Source: Dongia sedimenti (GTDB taxonomy: Bacteria > Pseudomonadota > Alphaproteobacteria > Dongiales > Dongiaceae). From it: a stretch of DNA of 64,000 nucleotides. The position numbers were made by a program, and so were the translations under genes. Below the pieces are notes generated by a model. It made no database searches. It had not been told where the DNA came from and was given only the letters and a program-made list of their open reading frames with translations. Numbering within the stretch: the first letter of the stretch is position 1; every line of letters begins with the position of its first letter. Shown here piece after piece: positions 16,517 through 24,749 of the stretch. Location of the stretch: the NCBI GenBank assembly GCA_030715195.1, contig JAUYVI010000008.1, forward strand, positions 1 through 64,000. Reading direction: 5' to 3'.

Positions 16517-18610
16517 TTAGCTCCTGGGAACGATCAAGGCGTCGAGGGCCACGCAGCCCTGCGGCCCGGCCATCAAAGGGTTCACATCCATCTCGGCAAT
16601 GAAATCGCCGAGATCTGCGGCGAGGACGGAGAAGCGCGACAGCGCCTGCGCCAGCGCGGCGAGATCCGCCGGCGGCGCGCCGCGCTTGCCGTCGAGCAGC
16701 GGGCGCAGGGCCAGCGCGTCGAGATGGCGCCGCGCCTCCTCCGGCCCGAACGGCGGCAGAGCGAAGCGGCGGTCCCGCAGCATCTCGATCAGCACGCCGC
16801 CGGCCCCGACCAAGACGATCGGCCCGAATTGCGGATCACGGGTCATGCCGAAGGAAAGCTCGACACCTTTCCCCGCCATCGGCATCGCGATGACCCGGGG
16901 CCCGAGCCGCTGCTTCAAGTCGGCATAGGCCGTCGCGACGGCTGCGCCGGAAAGGTTCAGCTTCACCCCGCCGACATCGGATTTGTGCAGGATGCCCGAC
17001 ATCGCCGTCTTCACCGCGACCGCGCCGAATACCTTTGCCGCCGCCAGCAGATCGGCCTCGGTCTCGACCACGCGATGCGGCAGCACCGGCAGGCCGTAAT
17101 CGCCGAGCAGAGTCAAACTCTCCGCTTCGTCCAGCGTGGCGCCCTTCTCCAGCCGCGCACGCCACTTCTCGCGCAGGCCTTGCGGCAGCGGCGGTCTTGG
17201 ACTCTCCGAACGATCGCGCCGATCCATCGCCTTGCGCATCACGGTCAGCATCGAGGCGACGCCGGACAGCACCGGCACGCCGTCCTGCGCCAGGCGCACG
17301 GCGACGTCGTCGCTGGAATTGCTGGCGACGTTGGTGGCGAGGATGACCGGCTTCGTCGTCGCGGCGCGGATCTTGCGCAGCATCTCGCAATAACCTTCGG
17401 TCAGCGCATAGCCGTCGCGGGTCTCGACGCAGAGCGCGCCCAAGGCCGTGTCCGGATCGTCGATCAGCGCCTGCATGCAGTCCTGGAAGATGCCTTCCCA
17501 ATCATTGCCGGTCCCCCAGGCGTCGAGCGGGTTGATCGGCTCCAGCCCGTAATCGAGGCGCGCCGCCAGCTTCGCCGTGGTCGCGGCGTTGATCTTGGCG
17601 AACGGCACCTTGCGTTCGACCGCGAGGTCCATGGCGAGTTCGCGGAAGCCGCCGGAATCATGCATGGTGGCGATACCGCCGGCGGCGAGATCGCGGCCGC
17701 CGGCATAGAAATGCAGCGCGTTCACCAGGTCGTCCATAGTATCGACCGCGATCACGTTGTAATGGTCGAACAAGGCCTCATAGGCCGCGTGATTGCCGGC
17801 GACCGCGCCGGAATGGCTGACCGCCAATGCCGCGCTCTCCGCGGTGCGGCCGACCTTCAACGCAACGACCGGAATGTTCTGCGCCCGGGCCTTTTCCAGC
17901 CCGCGCATGAATCCCTCCGGATCGCGCACGGTTTCCAAGAACAGGCCGACCACCTTGGTGGAATCCCGGGTCAGCACGTAGTCGAGATAATCGGCCACAT
18001 TGGTCGCGAGTTCCTGCCCCGCCGAGACCGCGAGGTTGATCCCCAGCCGCCGGTCATTGTGGCAGAGCGCCGAGAACGCACTGCCCGAATGGGTGATGAA
18101 GGCGATGCCGCCGGCGCGCATCCAGTCCGGCGGCGGAAAGCCGCAGATCCGCAGCCCGTATTCCAGATTGTAGAAACCCATGCAGTTGCCGCCGCAGATC
18201 GCGACCCCGGCCTCCTTGGCCATAGCCGAGAGCCGCGCGGTCAGCTTGGGCTCGCTATCATTCTCCAGATAGCCGCTGGCGAAGATCGTCGCCGCGCGCA
18301 CGCCGTGCTTGATCGCATCGGCCAAAGCCGCTTCCAGCCGCGCATTGGCGACGCCGAGCACCGCCATATCGACCGGCTCCGGCACCTCCGCCAATGAGGC
18401 GAAGCATTTCCGCCCGTCGATCTCCGGATAGTTCGGGTTGATCAGATGAATCCGCGCCGGTCCCCCGCCCATGGTCGCCGAGGCGATCATGCCGCGCCCG
18501 ACCGTGCCGGGCTTCGGGCTGGCGCCGACCAGCGCCACCGATTCCGGCGTCAGCAAAGGCGCGAGACGATGCGCCGTTGCCTTGCTCTTGTCCCCCAGAA
18601 GCTGATTCAT
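16517..18610 (-). CDS. Acetate-CoA ligase family protein (ADP-forming acyl-CoA synthetase)
   Basis: A 697-residue fusion of both subunits of the NDP-forming acyl-CoA synthetase type. An N-terminal CoA-binding Rossmann domain (SVALVGASPKPGTVGRGM) leads into the flavodoxin-like ligase domains (VSAGQELATNVADYLDY, LAVSHSGAVAG) and a C-terminal ATP-grasp domain (PVLPHRVVETEADLLAAA, AVKTAMSGILHKSDVGGV, LVGAGGVLIEMLRDRRF). It forms an acyl-CoA from a carboxylic acid, CoA and ATP, releasing ADP and phosphate. The start is ATG 18610 (MNQLLGDKSK) with an ACGGGGA site; a longer frame to 18652 would intrude on the regulator. It lies 25 bases after the TetR gene, so it is probably under its control. Confidence 0.88.
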   Translation of the reverse strand: MNQLLGDKSKATAHRLAPLLTPESVALVGASPKPGTVGRGMIASATMGGGPARIHLINPNYPEIDGRKCFASLAEVPEPVDMAVLGVANARLEAALADAIKHGVRAATIFASGYLENDSEPKLTARLSAMAKEAGVAICGGNCMGFYNLEYGLRICGFPPPDWMRAGGIAFITHSGSAFSALCHNDRRLGINLAVSAGQELATNVADYLDYVLTRDSTKVVGLFLETVRDPEGFMRGLEKARAQNIPVVALKVGRTAESAALAVSHSGAVAGNHAAYEALFDHYNVIAVDTMDDLVNALHFYAGGRDLAAGGIATMHDSGGFRELAMDLAVERKVPFAKINAATTAKLAARLDYGLEPINPLDAWGTGNDWEGIFQDCMQALIDDPDTALGALCVETRDGYALTEGYCEMLRKIRAATTKPVILATNVASNSSDDVAVRLAQDGVPVLSGVASMLTVMRKAMDRRDRSESPRPPLPQGLREKWRARLEKGATLDEAESLTLLGDYGLPVLPHRVVETEADLLAAAKVFGAVAVKTAMSGILHKSDVGGVKLNLSGAAVATAYADLKQRLGPRVIAMPMAGKGVELSFGMTRDPQFGPIVLVGAGGVLIEMLRDRRFALPPFGPEEARRHLDALALRPLLDGKRGAPPADLAALAQALSRFSVLAADLGDFIAEMDVNPLMAGPQGCVALDALIVPRS

Positions 18611-18635
18611 CGTCCCCGTCGCGACTCTCGAAAAC

Positions 18636-19634
18636 CTAACCCTTCGGCGCACCCTTCAGTGCGTCCAGCGCGGCGCGCTCGCGGTCGGCCTCGGCGCGCT
18701 GCTGGGCCAGCCTGGCCTCGAAGCGGCGCTGCATCTCTTCATGCAGCGGCCCGTAGATCTCCATCCAGAGCTGGGCGTCGGTGGCGACAATCAGCCTTCC
18801 CAGCTGCCAGGAGCTCGGCTCCACCCGTCCGTCGAGCCAGCCTTCCAGCGTCTTCGCCGAAACCCCGACGCTCGCCGCCAGGGCCTCGCGGCGGATCGTG
18901 CCGACCGGATCGACCCGCTTGCGCAACGCCGCGGCGACCCGCCCGCGATGCGCATTGCGGCCCTGCACGTCCTGATCGGTGACCAATTCGAGCGGCGCCT
19001 CGTCCTCGGCGCGCATCCGCTTCGGCCCGCCGGCGAAATGCGCCGGGAACACCGCAGCGAGATAGGAGCGGCAGACCCGTTTGGCGTCGTTGCGGTTGAA
19101 GCTCTTCGGCTCCATCAGGCAATCGAACCACAGCCCGTCGATCATCGCGTTCAACCCGACCGCGACGGTGCGGGCATCGATGCCATAGCCGCCTTCGCTG
19201 ATGATGCGGTCGCAGAGTGCAATGGTCTGCACCGTGTAATCGGTCTCCAGGCGCTGGACGAGGCCCTGATAGGCCGGGTTGTTGCCCGCCTCGGCCCAGA
19301 ACGCGTACCAGATCGAGATCTTCTCCGGATTGCAGACGGAGGCGTGGAAGTCGGCCTCGATCATCGCCTCCAGCCCGGCGGCCGGCGCCACCTTGCCCTT
19401 GCTCATCGCCGCCTGCCAGAACGTCGAATACTCCTCGGCGATCTGCTCCAAGGTGGCGAGCAGCAGCTGGTCCTTGGACTTGAAATAGAAGTTCACGATG
19501 CCCGGCGAGAGCCCGGCTTCTCCGGCGACGTGGGTCAGAGTCGTGCTGGTATAGCCGAAGCGGCCGATCGCCCGGATGGTGGCGTCAATCAGCTGTTTTC
19601 GGCGAATTTCCTTAACGGCCTCAGCTTTGGCCAA
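18636..19634 (-). CDS. BetI-like TetR regulator with an extra C-terminal helix-turn-helix domain
   Basis: 332 residues against about 195 for BetI. The N-terminal TetR helix-turn-helix (~residues 20-50: TLTHVAGEAGLSPGIVNFYF) and the ligand domain with the BetI-type stretch WYAFWAEAGNNPAYQ are normal. From about residue 210 there is a ~120-residue extension holding what looks like a second helix-turn-helix (TIRREALAASVGVSAKTLEGWL, Xre-like) and a charged helix at the end. It may give a second DNA contact. It is the first gene of the operon down to 14439 and divergent from the aminotransferase at 19876, so it probably controls both. Confidence 0.85.
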   Translation of the reverse strand: MAKAEAVKEIRRKQLIDATIRAIGRFGYTSTTLTHVAGEAGLSPGIVNFYFKSKDQLLLATLEQIAEEYSTFWQAAMSKGKVAPAAGLEAMIEADFHASVCNPEKISIWYAFWAEAGNNPAYQGLVQRLETDYTVQTIALCDRIISEGGYGIDARTVAVGLNAMIDGLWFDCLMEPKSFNRNDAKRVCRSYLAAVFPAHFAGGPKRMRAEDEAPLELVTDQDVQGRNAHRGRVAAALRKRVDPVGTIRREALAASVGVSAKTLEGWLDGRVEPSSWQLGRLIVATDAQLWMEIYGPLHEEMQRRFEARLAQQRAEADRERAALDALKGAPKG

Positions 19635-19875
19635 GCGTTAATCCCTTCGTGAAATACATCAGCAGATTATGGTTAATCCATTGAAAAATCAAGTTTTGCC
19701 GCGCTTGCGAGATTAAATACGCATTCAACAGCTTGCCTTCCAGCCCTCCCCAGGGCTAGCATCACTATACATCCATTCAACGGCGGCCGCCATCGAATCG
19801 CTTATCAGATGGCCGGATGCCAAAGCCCGGCGGGCCTTTTTGAAGCCGGGTATTTTTAGAAACTTGGAGAGAAAC
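19635..19875. promoter_or_regulatory. Divergent promoter region between TetR operon and aminotransferase
   Basis: 241 AT-rich bases. Candidate elements are TTGA-AAAA-TCAA at about 19682-19693 (a short dyad), a direct repeat CATTCAAC near 19722 and 19772, and a small GC hairpin GCCC-GGC-GGGC (19825-19835) followed by TTTTT at 19837-19841, which may act as an attenuator before the aminotransferase. GGAGA at 19866-19870 is its ribosome-binding site. Operator identity is inferred only. Confidence 0.4.
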
Positions 19876-21249
19876 ATGTCGATCAAGGTTCAGCGTCGAA
19901 AGCTCGACAAGTCCCGCGCCCACTTCAAGGAGGCGGTGCAGCACCTGCCCCTCGGGGTCAGTTCGAACTTCCGCTTCTGGGGCGAGGACGAGACGGTCTT
20001 CGTGAAGCACGGCAAGGGCGCGCGGCTCTGGGACCTCGACGGCAATGAATACATCGACTACCGCCTGGGCTACGGCCCGGCGATCCTCGGCCATTGCCAT
20101 CCGGAGGTCGATGCGGCCGCCCGCGAAGGCCAGAGCGTCGGCACCGTGTTCGCGCTCGGCACCGAGAAGGAAGTGACCGTCGCCAAGCTCATCAAGGAGA
20201 TGATGCCGGCGGCCGACCTAGTCCGCTTCTCGAACTCCGGCACCGAAGCGGTGATGGCGGCGCTCCGCCTCGCCCGCGGCTATACCGGCAAGGACAACTA
20301 CGTCACCTTCGAGGGCTCCTATCACGGGTTGTTCGACGCCACGATGTGGACCGCCGATCCCGAGGACATGAAGGACCAGAGCAAGGACCCGAAGGTCATC
20401 CCCTACGGCCAGGGCATCCCGCAGCTGGTGCGCAACCTGTTCTACCAGGTGCCCTATAACGACGCCCAGCGCCTGGAAGACGTGCTGAAAAAGCACCATG
20501 ACTCGATCGCCGCGGTGCTGATCGAGCCGATCCTCGGCAATTGCTGCGGCATTCCGTCGAAGCCGGAATTCATCAAGGCGGTGCGCGCGCTCTGCACCAA
20601 GTACAACGTCATCATGATCGTCGATGAGGTGAAGACCGGCTTCCGCGTCGGCCGCGGCGGCGCCCAGGCGCTCTACGGCATCGAGGCCGACATCTTCACC
20701 GTCGCCAAGGCCGTCGCGAACGGCTACCCGATCTCGGCGATCGGCGGCAAGGAAGAGATCATGCGCAAATACGGCAAGGGCGTCGCCCATGGCGGCACCT
20801 ACACCGCCCAGGCGATGAGCCTCGCCGCCGCCGAGAAGACGCTGACCATCCTGCGCGACACCGACGCGCTGGAAGTCATCGCCAATTACGGCAAGGCGAT
20901 GCAGGAGGGCATGCACAAGGTGCTCACCAAGCGCGGCATCCCGCACAGCTTCACCGGCCACCACTCGATGTCCGGCCTGTTCTTCTCGGCCGAGGCGCCG
21001 ACGACGTATCGCAACTGGAAGCTCAGCGACTACACCTTCTACGACACCATGGCCGGCTATCTGATCGACATGGGCGTCATGTGCGAGCCCGACAGCCGCG
21101 AACCCTGGTTCATCTCCTCCGCGCATGACCAGAAGTGCCTGGACGAGACGCTGCAGAAGTTCGAGGAAGCGGTCGACCTCACCCTGGACGAGCTCGCCAA
21201 GAGCCGCCACGGCGAAGACAACAAGCTGATGCCGGGGATCTCCGGCTAA
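19876..21249 (+). CDS. Class III aminotransferase, glutamate-1-semialdehyde aminomutase-like
   Basis: A 457-residue fold-type I PLP enzyme. Signatures are LWDLDGNEYIDYRLGYGP near residue 54, SNSGTEAVMAALRLARG, EGSYHG, the Asp-containing strand MIVDEVKTGFRVGRGG, and the PLP lysine in TVAKAVANGYPISAIGG. Glutamate-1-semialdehyde aminomutases share this layout, but the long acidic N-terminus and the lack of hem genes nearby point to a catabolic aminotransferase of the aspartate aminotransferase family. The start is ATG 19876 (MSIKVQRRK) with GGAGA. A strong terminator follows at 21281, so it is monocistronic. Substrate unknown. Confidence 0.87.
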   Translation: MSIKVQRRKLDKSRAHFKEAVQHLPLGVSSNFRFWGEDETVFVKHGKGARLWDLDGNEYIDYRLGYGPAILGHCHPEVDAAAREGQSVGTVFALGTEKEVTVAKLIKEMMPAADLVRFSNSGTEAVMAALRLARGYTGKDNYVTFEGSYHGLFDATMWTADPEDMKDQSKDPKVIPYGQGIPQLVRNLFYQVPYNDAQRLEDVLKKHHDSIAAVLIEPILGNCCGIPSKPEFIKAVRALCTKYNVIMIVDEVKTGFRVGRGGAQALYGIEADIFTVAKAVANGYPISAIGGKEEIMRKYGKGVAHGGTYTAQAMSLAAAEKTLTILRDTDALEVIANYGKAMQEGMHKVLTKRGIPHSFTGHHSMSGLFFSAEAPTTYRNWKLSDYTFYDTMAGYLIDMGVMCEPDSREPWFISSAHDQKCLDETLQKFEEAVDLTLDELAKSRHGEDNKLMPGISG

Positions 21250-21280
21250 GCGCTAGACGACATCTCCGATCTGGAGACTG

Positions 21281-21317
21281 CGGCGCCGGGGGCAACTCCG
21301 GCGCCGTTTTTGTTTTT
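21281..21317 (+). terminator. Intrinsic terminator after the aminotransferase gene
   Basis: The stem CGGCGCCGG / CCGGCGCCG with loop GGCAACT is followed by TTTTTGTTTTT. The stem and the 20 bases after it (GGAATTGCCGCCGCGGCAGC) closely resemble those at 22234-22340. Confidence 0.88.
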
Positions 21318-21494
21318 GGAATTGCCGCCGCGGCAGCACCGACCTCATGCGCGATCGGGACATTTCAGGGCATATCGGGACACCGGCCCCGGCACGGACC
21401 GCTTAACTATATTCCCGATGTTCGGTGCCACGCCGCCAGGATTAGGATTTGCTTCACCATACACGCACAGAGGCAGTGGAATCGGGGGCTGGAA

Positions 21495-22181
21495 ATGATC
21501 ACGACGCGTATGACGCCACGCCTGCTACCGACGGCAGGGCTCGCACTTACCCTGATGCTGGGATCCATGATCGGGGCTAAAGCCGCCACGATCGAATTTC
21601 AGGAGGACTTCTCCGGCGCCAGCGAGGGCGGCTACAGCCCGGGCAGCAGCGGCGGCACCGGCGTCATCGGCGGCACGCAATTCAAGGTCCTGACCGGCGA
21701 CGTCGATGTCATCGGCCCGGCCAACTACACCTGCGTCGCCAACGCAGCCATCAAATGCGTCGATCTCATTGGCTCGTCCGGCCAAGGCACCATTCAGAGC
21801 ACGGTCGGAATCGACCTCCATGCGGGTGACACCTATACGATCTCCTATACCGACGTCCTGCAAGGCTTCGCCACGGGCTCCAGCCCTTCGCTGGCTTACA
21901 CGGTATCGCTCGGCAGCCATGTCTTTCCGGCCTCGTCAGTCCCCTCGGTCGCAGTGATGTCCTTCATGTTCACCGCATCCGTGGACGAACTTGGAGCGCT
22001 GCTGACCTTCGCGACCATAGGGAACATCGACAACGTGCATGGCCCGGTCATTTCCGGCATCACGGTCTCGTCGGTCGCCGCCACGCCCATCCCCGCAGCG
22101 CTGCCGCTCTTCGCCTCCGCGCTCGGCGGCCTCGGCTTCGTCGGCTGGCGCCGGCGCAAAAGCGCTCGCTCCGCGGCGTAA
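21495..22181 (+). CDS. VPLPA-CTERM sorting domain-containing secreted protein
   Basis: A 228-residue exported protein: signal peptide with cleavage near GAKAATIEF, a Ser/Gly/Thr-rich beta-type body of ~160 residues with one Cys pair (YTCVANAAIKCVD), and a C-terminal sorting signal made of PIPAALPLFAS, a hydrophobic helix and GWRRRKSARS. This is the VPLPA variant of the PEP-CTERM signal, read by an exosortase and associated with exopolysaccharide production. No exosortase gene is present in the window. The start at ATG 21495 has only a weak GGAA; ATG 21510 is an alternative. It is flanked by two similar terminators. Confidence 0.88.
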   Translation: MITTRMTPRLLPTAGLALTLMLGSMIGAKAATIEFQEDFSGASEGGYSPGSSGGTGVIGGTQFKVLTGDVDVIGPANYTCVANAAIKCVDLIGSSGQGTIQSTVGIDLHAGDTYTISYTDVLQGFATGSSPSLAYTVSLGSHVFPASSVPSVAVMSFMFTASVDELGALLTFATIGNIDNVHGPVISGITVSSVAATPIPAALPLFASALGGLGFVGWRRRKSARSAA

Positions 22182-22233
22182 CACGCGGCGGAACACAAAC
22201 CCGGCGGAAGCCGGGGCTCGCTCGCCTGCATGG

Positions 22234-22268
22234 CGGCGCCGGGGCAACCCCGGCGCCGTTCTTGTTTG
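22234..22268 (+). terminator. Intrinsic terminator after the VPLPA-CTERM gene
   Basis: A perfect 11-base stem, CGGCGCCGGGG / CCCCGGCGCCG, with loop CAA is followed by TTCTTGTTTG. It is nearly the same hairpin as the one before the gene. Confidence 0.85.
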
Positions 22269-22335
22269 TCCGGACGCCGTTCGGTGCGCTCCCGCCCAGA
22301 GGCTACGGTTTCTTCTTATTGGGATTGCCGCCGCG

Positions 22336-22902
22336 TCAGCTCACTCCGATCCCGAACGCAGCGATCGGCCTTTCGACGTGCAGCTCCTGGAAGTTCCGCC
22401 AGAAATCGTCGCGGTCGCCGGAGTAGTAGATCGCGCCGAACACGCCGGTGATGGCGTGGCCGTCCTCGGAGATCGGCAGCAGCAGGCGGGCATAGGCGAG
22501 GAATTCGCGCGCGTATGACGTCATATGGTCGTGGGTGTAGGCCGCGATGCCGCGGGTCGCGATGGCGTGAGTCTGGCGCGACGTCTCGTCGAACGCGGCG
22601 CGATTTTCCGGCAGCACGTACCGGCGCTTGATCTCGCCGCGGGTGAGGTGTCTGGGATCGAAGCCGAAGGCGTCGATGATGGTCTGGCCGACGAGGCGGT
22701 AGCGGAGATCGTCCGGCGTCGGGCCGAGATCGAGCAGCTGCACATGCGGAAGAGCTGGAATGAGTTGCAACGGGTCGATGTCGCGACGGCGCGGCACCTG
22801 GCCGTCCCGGCTCAGCCCCCGCCAATAGCGGAACAGATCCGCCAGCTTGCGGTGCTGGATGAAATCAGGCGCGTCCTGGCCGCTTGCGGTCGGGTGATTC
22901 AT
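22336..22902 (-). CDS. PAS_5 (DUF1457-type) domain protein
   Basis: A 188-residue single-domain protein of the small PAS-like family common in Rhodospirillales. Typical elements are LFRYWRGLSRDGQVPRRRDIDP (residues ~23-44), LPHVQLLDLG, the strand-turn RYRLVGQTIIDAFG, and a final region reading LLLPISEDGHAITGVFGAIYY. No output domain, signal peptide or helix-turn-helix is attached, so it probably senses a small ligand and acts by protein contact. It lies 77 bases from a second protein of the same type on the same strand. The start at ATG 22902 fits the family. Confidence 0.78.
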   Translation of the reverse strand: MNHPTASGQDAPDFIQHRKLADLFRYWRGLSRDGQVPRRRDIDPLQLIPALPHVQLLDLGPTPDDLRYRLVGQTIIDAFGFDPRHLTRGEIKRRYVLPENRAAFDETSRQTHAIATRGIAAYTHDHMTSYAREFLAYARLLLPISEDGHAITGVFGAIYYSGDRDDFWRNFQELHVERPIAAFGIGVS

Positions 22903-22979
22903 GTCGTGCCGAGGACAAGGCCAGAGGGAACTCTTGGGAATCCTGAGGGAAATTCTGGGGACACGCTACCCAACTTGTT

Positions 22980-23504
22980 TCACGTCGACAGGAAACGCTT
23001 TTCAAAGCTGCTGGCGGGGTTCTTGGTCGTCATTTCCCCCAGGATGAGCCCGCCGCAGATGACATCGGGATCAAGGTGGAAGACGACGCCTTCAACGTAG
23101 CGCGCCGGCTTGTCTCTGATCTCGACAATCTGTCGCATCCAAATCGGAACATGATTCGTAGCGCAGGCGCGAAATGCATCAAGCACATCGGCGCTCCGCG
23201 GTCCGTGCATGAATTCCTCCAGAGGATGCCCTTTGACAGAGCGGCCAAACGCTTGATCGAGAGCGGTTCCCGTGAGCCTGATTCGCAATCGCGGCGTCGG
23301 AGAAGCCGCTTCCCGCAGGACGTCGATCAGAAAGAGATGCGGGAGAAGATCCGGATCGATCTCTATGGGATCAATCTCGGATCGGTGCTTTCGACCCGCC
23401 ATATAGTCCGCGATTCGCATCAAGGCGCGATTCAAGATTCCTTCCCTCGCGTCGGATCGCCACGGCTGCACAGCTGAGAGACGCAGATCATAAACCGGCG
23501 ACAA
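22980..23504 (-). CDS. PAS_5 (DUF1457-type) domain protein
   Basis: A 174-residue protein of the same PAS-like family, only weakly similar to its neighbour at 22336. Shared layout: ILNRALMRIADYMAGRKHRSEIDPIEIDPDLLPHLFLIDVL, RIRLTGTALDQAFGRSVKG (the family's R-x-R-L-x-G-T turn), HLDPDVICGGLILGEM. It is the first gene of the pair, transcribed towards 22902. Codon use is less GC-extreme than in most of the window. The start could be 23504 or an internal Met (MRIADYM), since no clear ribosome-binding site was found. Confidence 0.72.
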   Translation of the reverse strand: MSPVYDLRLSAVQPWRSDAREGILNRALMRIADYMAGRKHRSEIDPIEIDPDLLPHLFLIDVLREAASPTPRLRIRLTGTALDQAFGRSVKGHPLEEFMHGPRSADVLDAFRACATNHVPIWMRQIVEIRDKPARYVEGVVFHLDPDVICGGLILGEMTTKNPASSFEKRFLST

Positions 23505-23732
23505 AGCGGCCCGACGACGGCACGCCGGTCAGTCCGCGCGAAGCCTGTACAGCCCTTGCAGCCGCGAAAAAAGGCGGGCAGCCCCAAGCCGTGCATCCCG
23601 GCGCCTCCGTTCTTCCAAGGAATAGTATCCATCAGCCGCGCGCCGGCCATTGATCTAGCTCAATGGCGCGTTATCAGAGAGACTTCCTCAGAATGCGACC
23701 TTCATCTCCGCCACGGTTGACGCGAAGGCTCT

Positions 23733-23905
23733 CGCCATCTTCCCGCCCCCAAGATGGGGGCGGGCTGCGGTGGGGGTTGACCTGTCCGCCGAAGCCTTGG
23801 CGTAGGCGGATGCAGCCTGAGCGCTCAAGATCCAGCGCCGTCTGTTCAAGAACCAAGATAGCCTTGGCGTAGGTGGACGCAGCCGAAGCGCTCAACATCC
23901 AGCCG
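23733..23905. repeat. GGGGGCGGG hairpin element plus a two-copy 45-base repeat
   Basis: 23740-23779 carries the hairpin CCCGCCCCC-AAGAT-GGGGGCGGG followed by a GGTGGGGGTTGA tail, matching the copy at 24521. It is followed by two diverged copies of a unit reading AGCCTTGGCGTAGGCGGA, then TGCAGCCTGAGCGCTCAA, then ATCCAGC (about 23792-23835 and 23860-23903). The gene-free stretch 23505-23907 contains nothing else recognised. Confidence 0.75.
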
Positions 23906-23907
23906 GC

Positions 23908-24378
23908 TCAGCCGGAGCGATGCCAGCCCTCGATGACAAAGCCGGACAGAATCTCGGCTTCCGCCTTGGGCACGACCTTGACCGTCTGCGCAAAGGTCCA
24001 GACATGGCCTTCGGGGTCACGGGCGCGGTAGGTCCGCTCGCCATAAAACTGGTCCTGCGGTTCCTGCAGAATGACCGCGCCCGCTTCGCGCGCCCGGGCG
24101 CAATGCCCGTCGAGGTCGCCGCGGATCCGAAGATAGACCGACTGCGTGTTCCTGCCGCCGACCGATGCCGGACTGGCGGCCGTGTCGGACCATTCCGAAT
24201 CCACGATGAGATACGCGTCTTCAAACCGCATCTCCGCATGCACCAGCTTGCCGCTCCGGTCCTTCACCAGCATGCTGCGCGCGAAACCGAATGCCGTCTC
24301 GAGCCACGCAAGGGCGCGCAACGGGTCTCGATAGAAAACACCGACGCCCAAGGTTGCGTGTTGAAATGGATCCTGCAT
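23908..24378 (-). CDS. VOC (glyoxalase/bleomycin resistance-fold) family protein
   Basis: A 156-residue protein with one vicinal-oxygen-chelate domain, YdfG/PhnB-like in form: VGVFYRDPLRALAWLETAFGF at the start, GDLDGHCARAREAGAVILQEP, and GERTYRARDPEGHVWTFAQTV, where the R-D-P-E-G-H-x-W motif ends the module. A metal ligand Glu and His are in place, but the substrate cannot be told. The start is ATG 24378 (MQDPFQ) with GAGGGGGAA; an upstream codon at 24417 is less likely. It lies between two copies of the same hairpin repeat. Confidence 0.85.
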   Translation of the reverse strand: MQDPFQHATLGVGVFYRDPLRALAWLETAFGFARSMLVKDRSGKLVHAEMRFEDAYLIVDSEWSDTAASPASVGGRNTQSVYLRIRGDLDGHCARAREAGAVILQEPQDQFYGERTYRARDPEGHVWTFAQTVKVVPKAEAEILSGFVIEGWHRSG

Positions 24379-24512
24379 TTCCCCCTCAGTCTCCCGTATT
24401 GATTTCCGTAGAAACAACGCTCCACGTGGCGGATGAAGATCCTCAGATCAATTCTTGATAGAGAGAAGTCTTCAGTGGCGGGTTCACACTGACCGCAACC
24501 GTCATTGGCGCG

Positions 24513-24588
24513 CCGCCATATTCCCGCCCCCAAGATGGGGGCGGGCTAGGGTGGGGGTTGATGCAGCCTGAGCGCCCAAGATCCAGCG
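24513..24588. repeat. GGGGGCGGG hairpin element, second copy
   Basis: The hairpin CCCGCCCCC-AAGAT-GGGGGCGGG with tail TAGGGTGGGGGTTGA and TGCAGCCTGAGCGC-type sequence is nearly identical to 23733-23836, apart from a 30-base insertion in that copy (23781-23810). It marks the left border of the lower-GC islet. The gene-free stretch 24379-24749 holds nothing else recognised. Confidence 0.8.
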
Positions 24589-24749
24589 TCGGATGCCGGC
24601 AGCTATCATCAGAAATCCAGCGCCCGCTTCCCGCTCCCAACCCGTCCACCGGAACCCCTGTCATAGGTGAAATCCATGTAGCCGGGGATTGCGAATCGGT
24701 CCAGCCTTTCTAGGAATGCAAATCACCAAAGTCCCCGGAGGTGCGCGAG

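Noticed and set aside
23733-24588. CRISPR or phage attachment sites at the hairpin repeats
   Set aside because: The repeats are palindromic and recur at 59 and 63 kb as pairs; no integrase or tRNA is adjacent.
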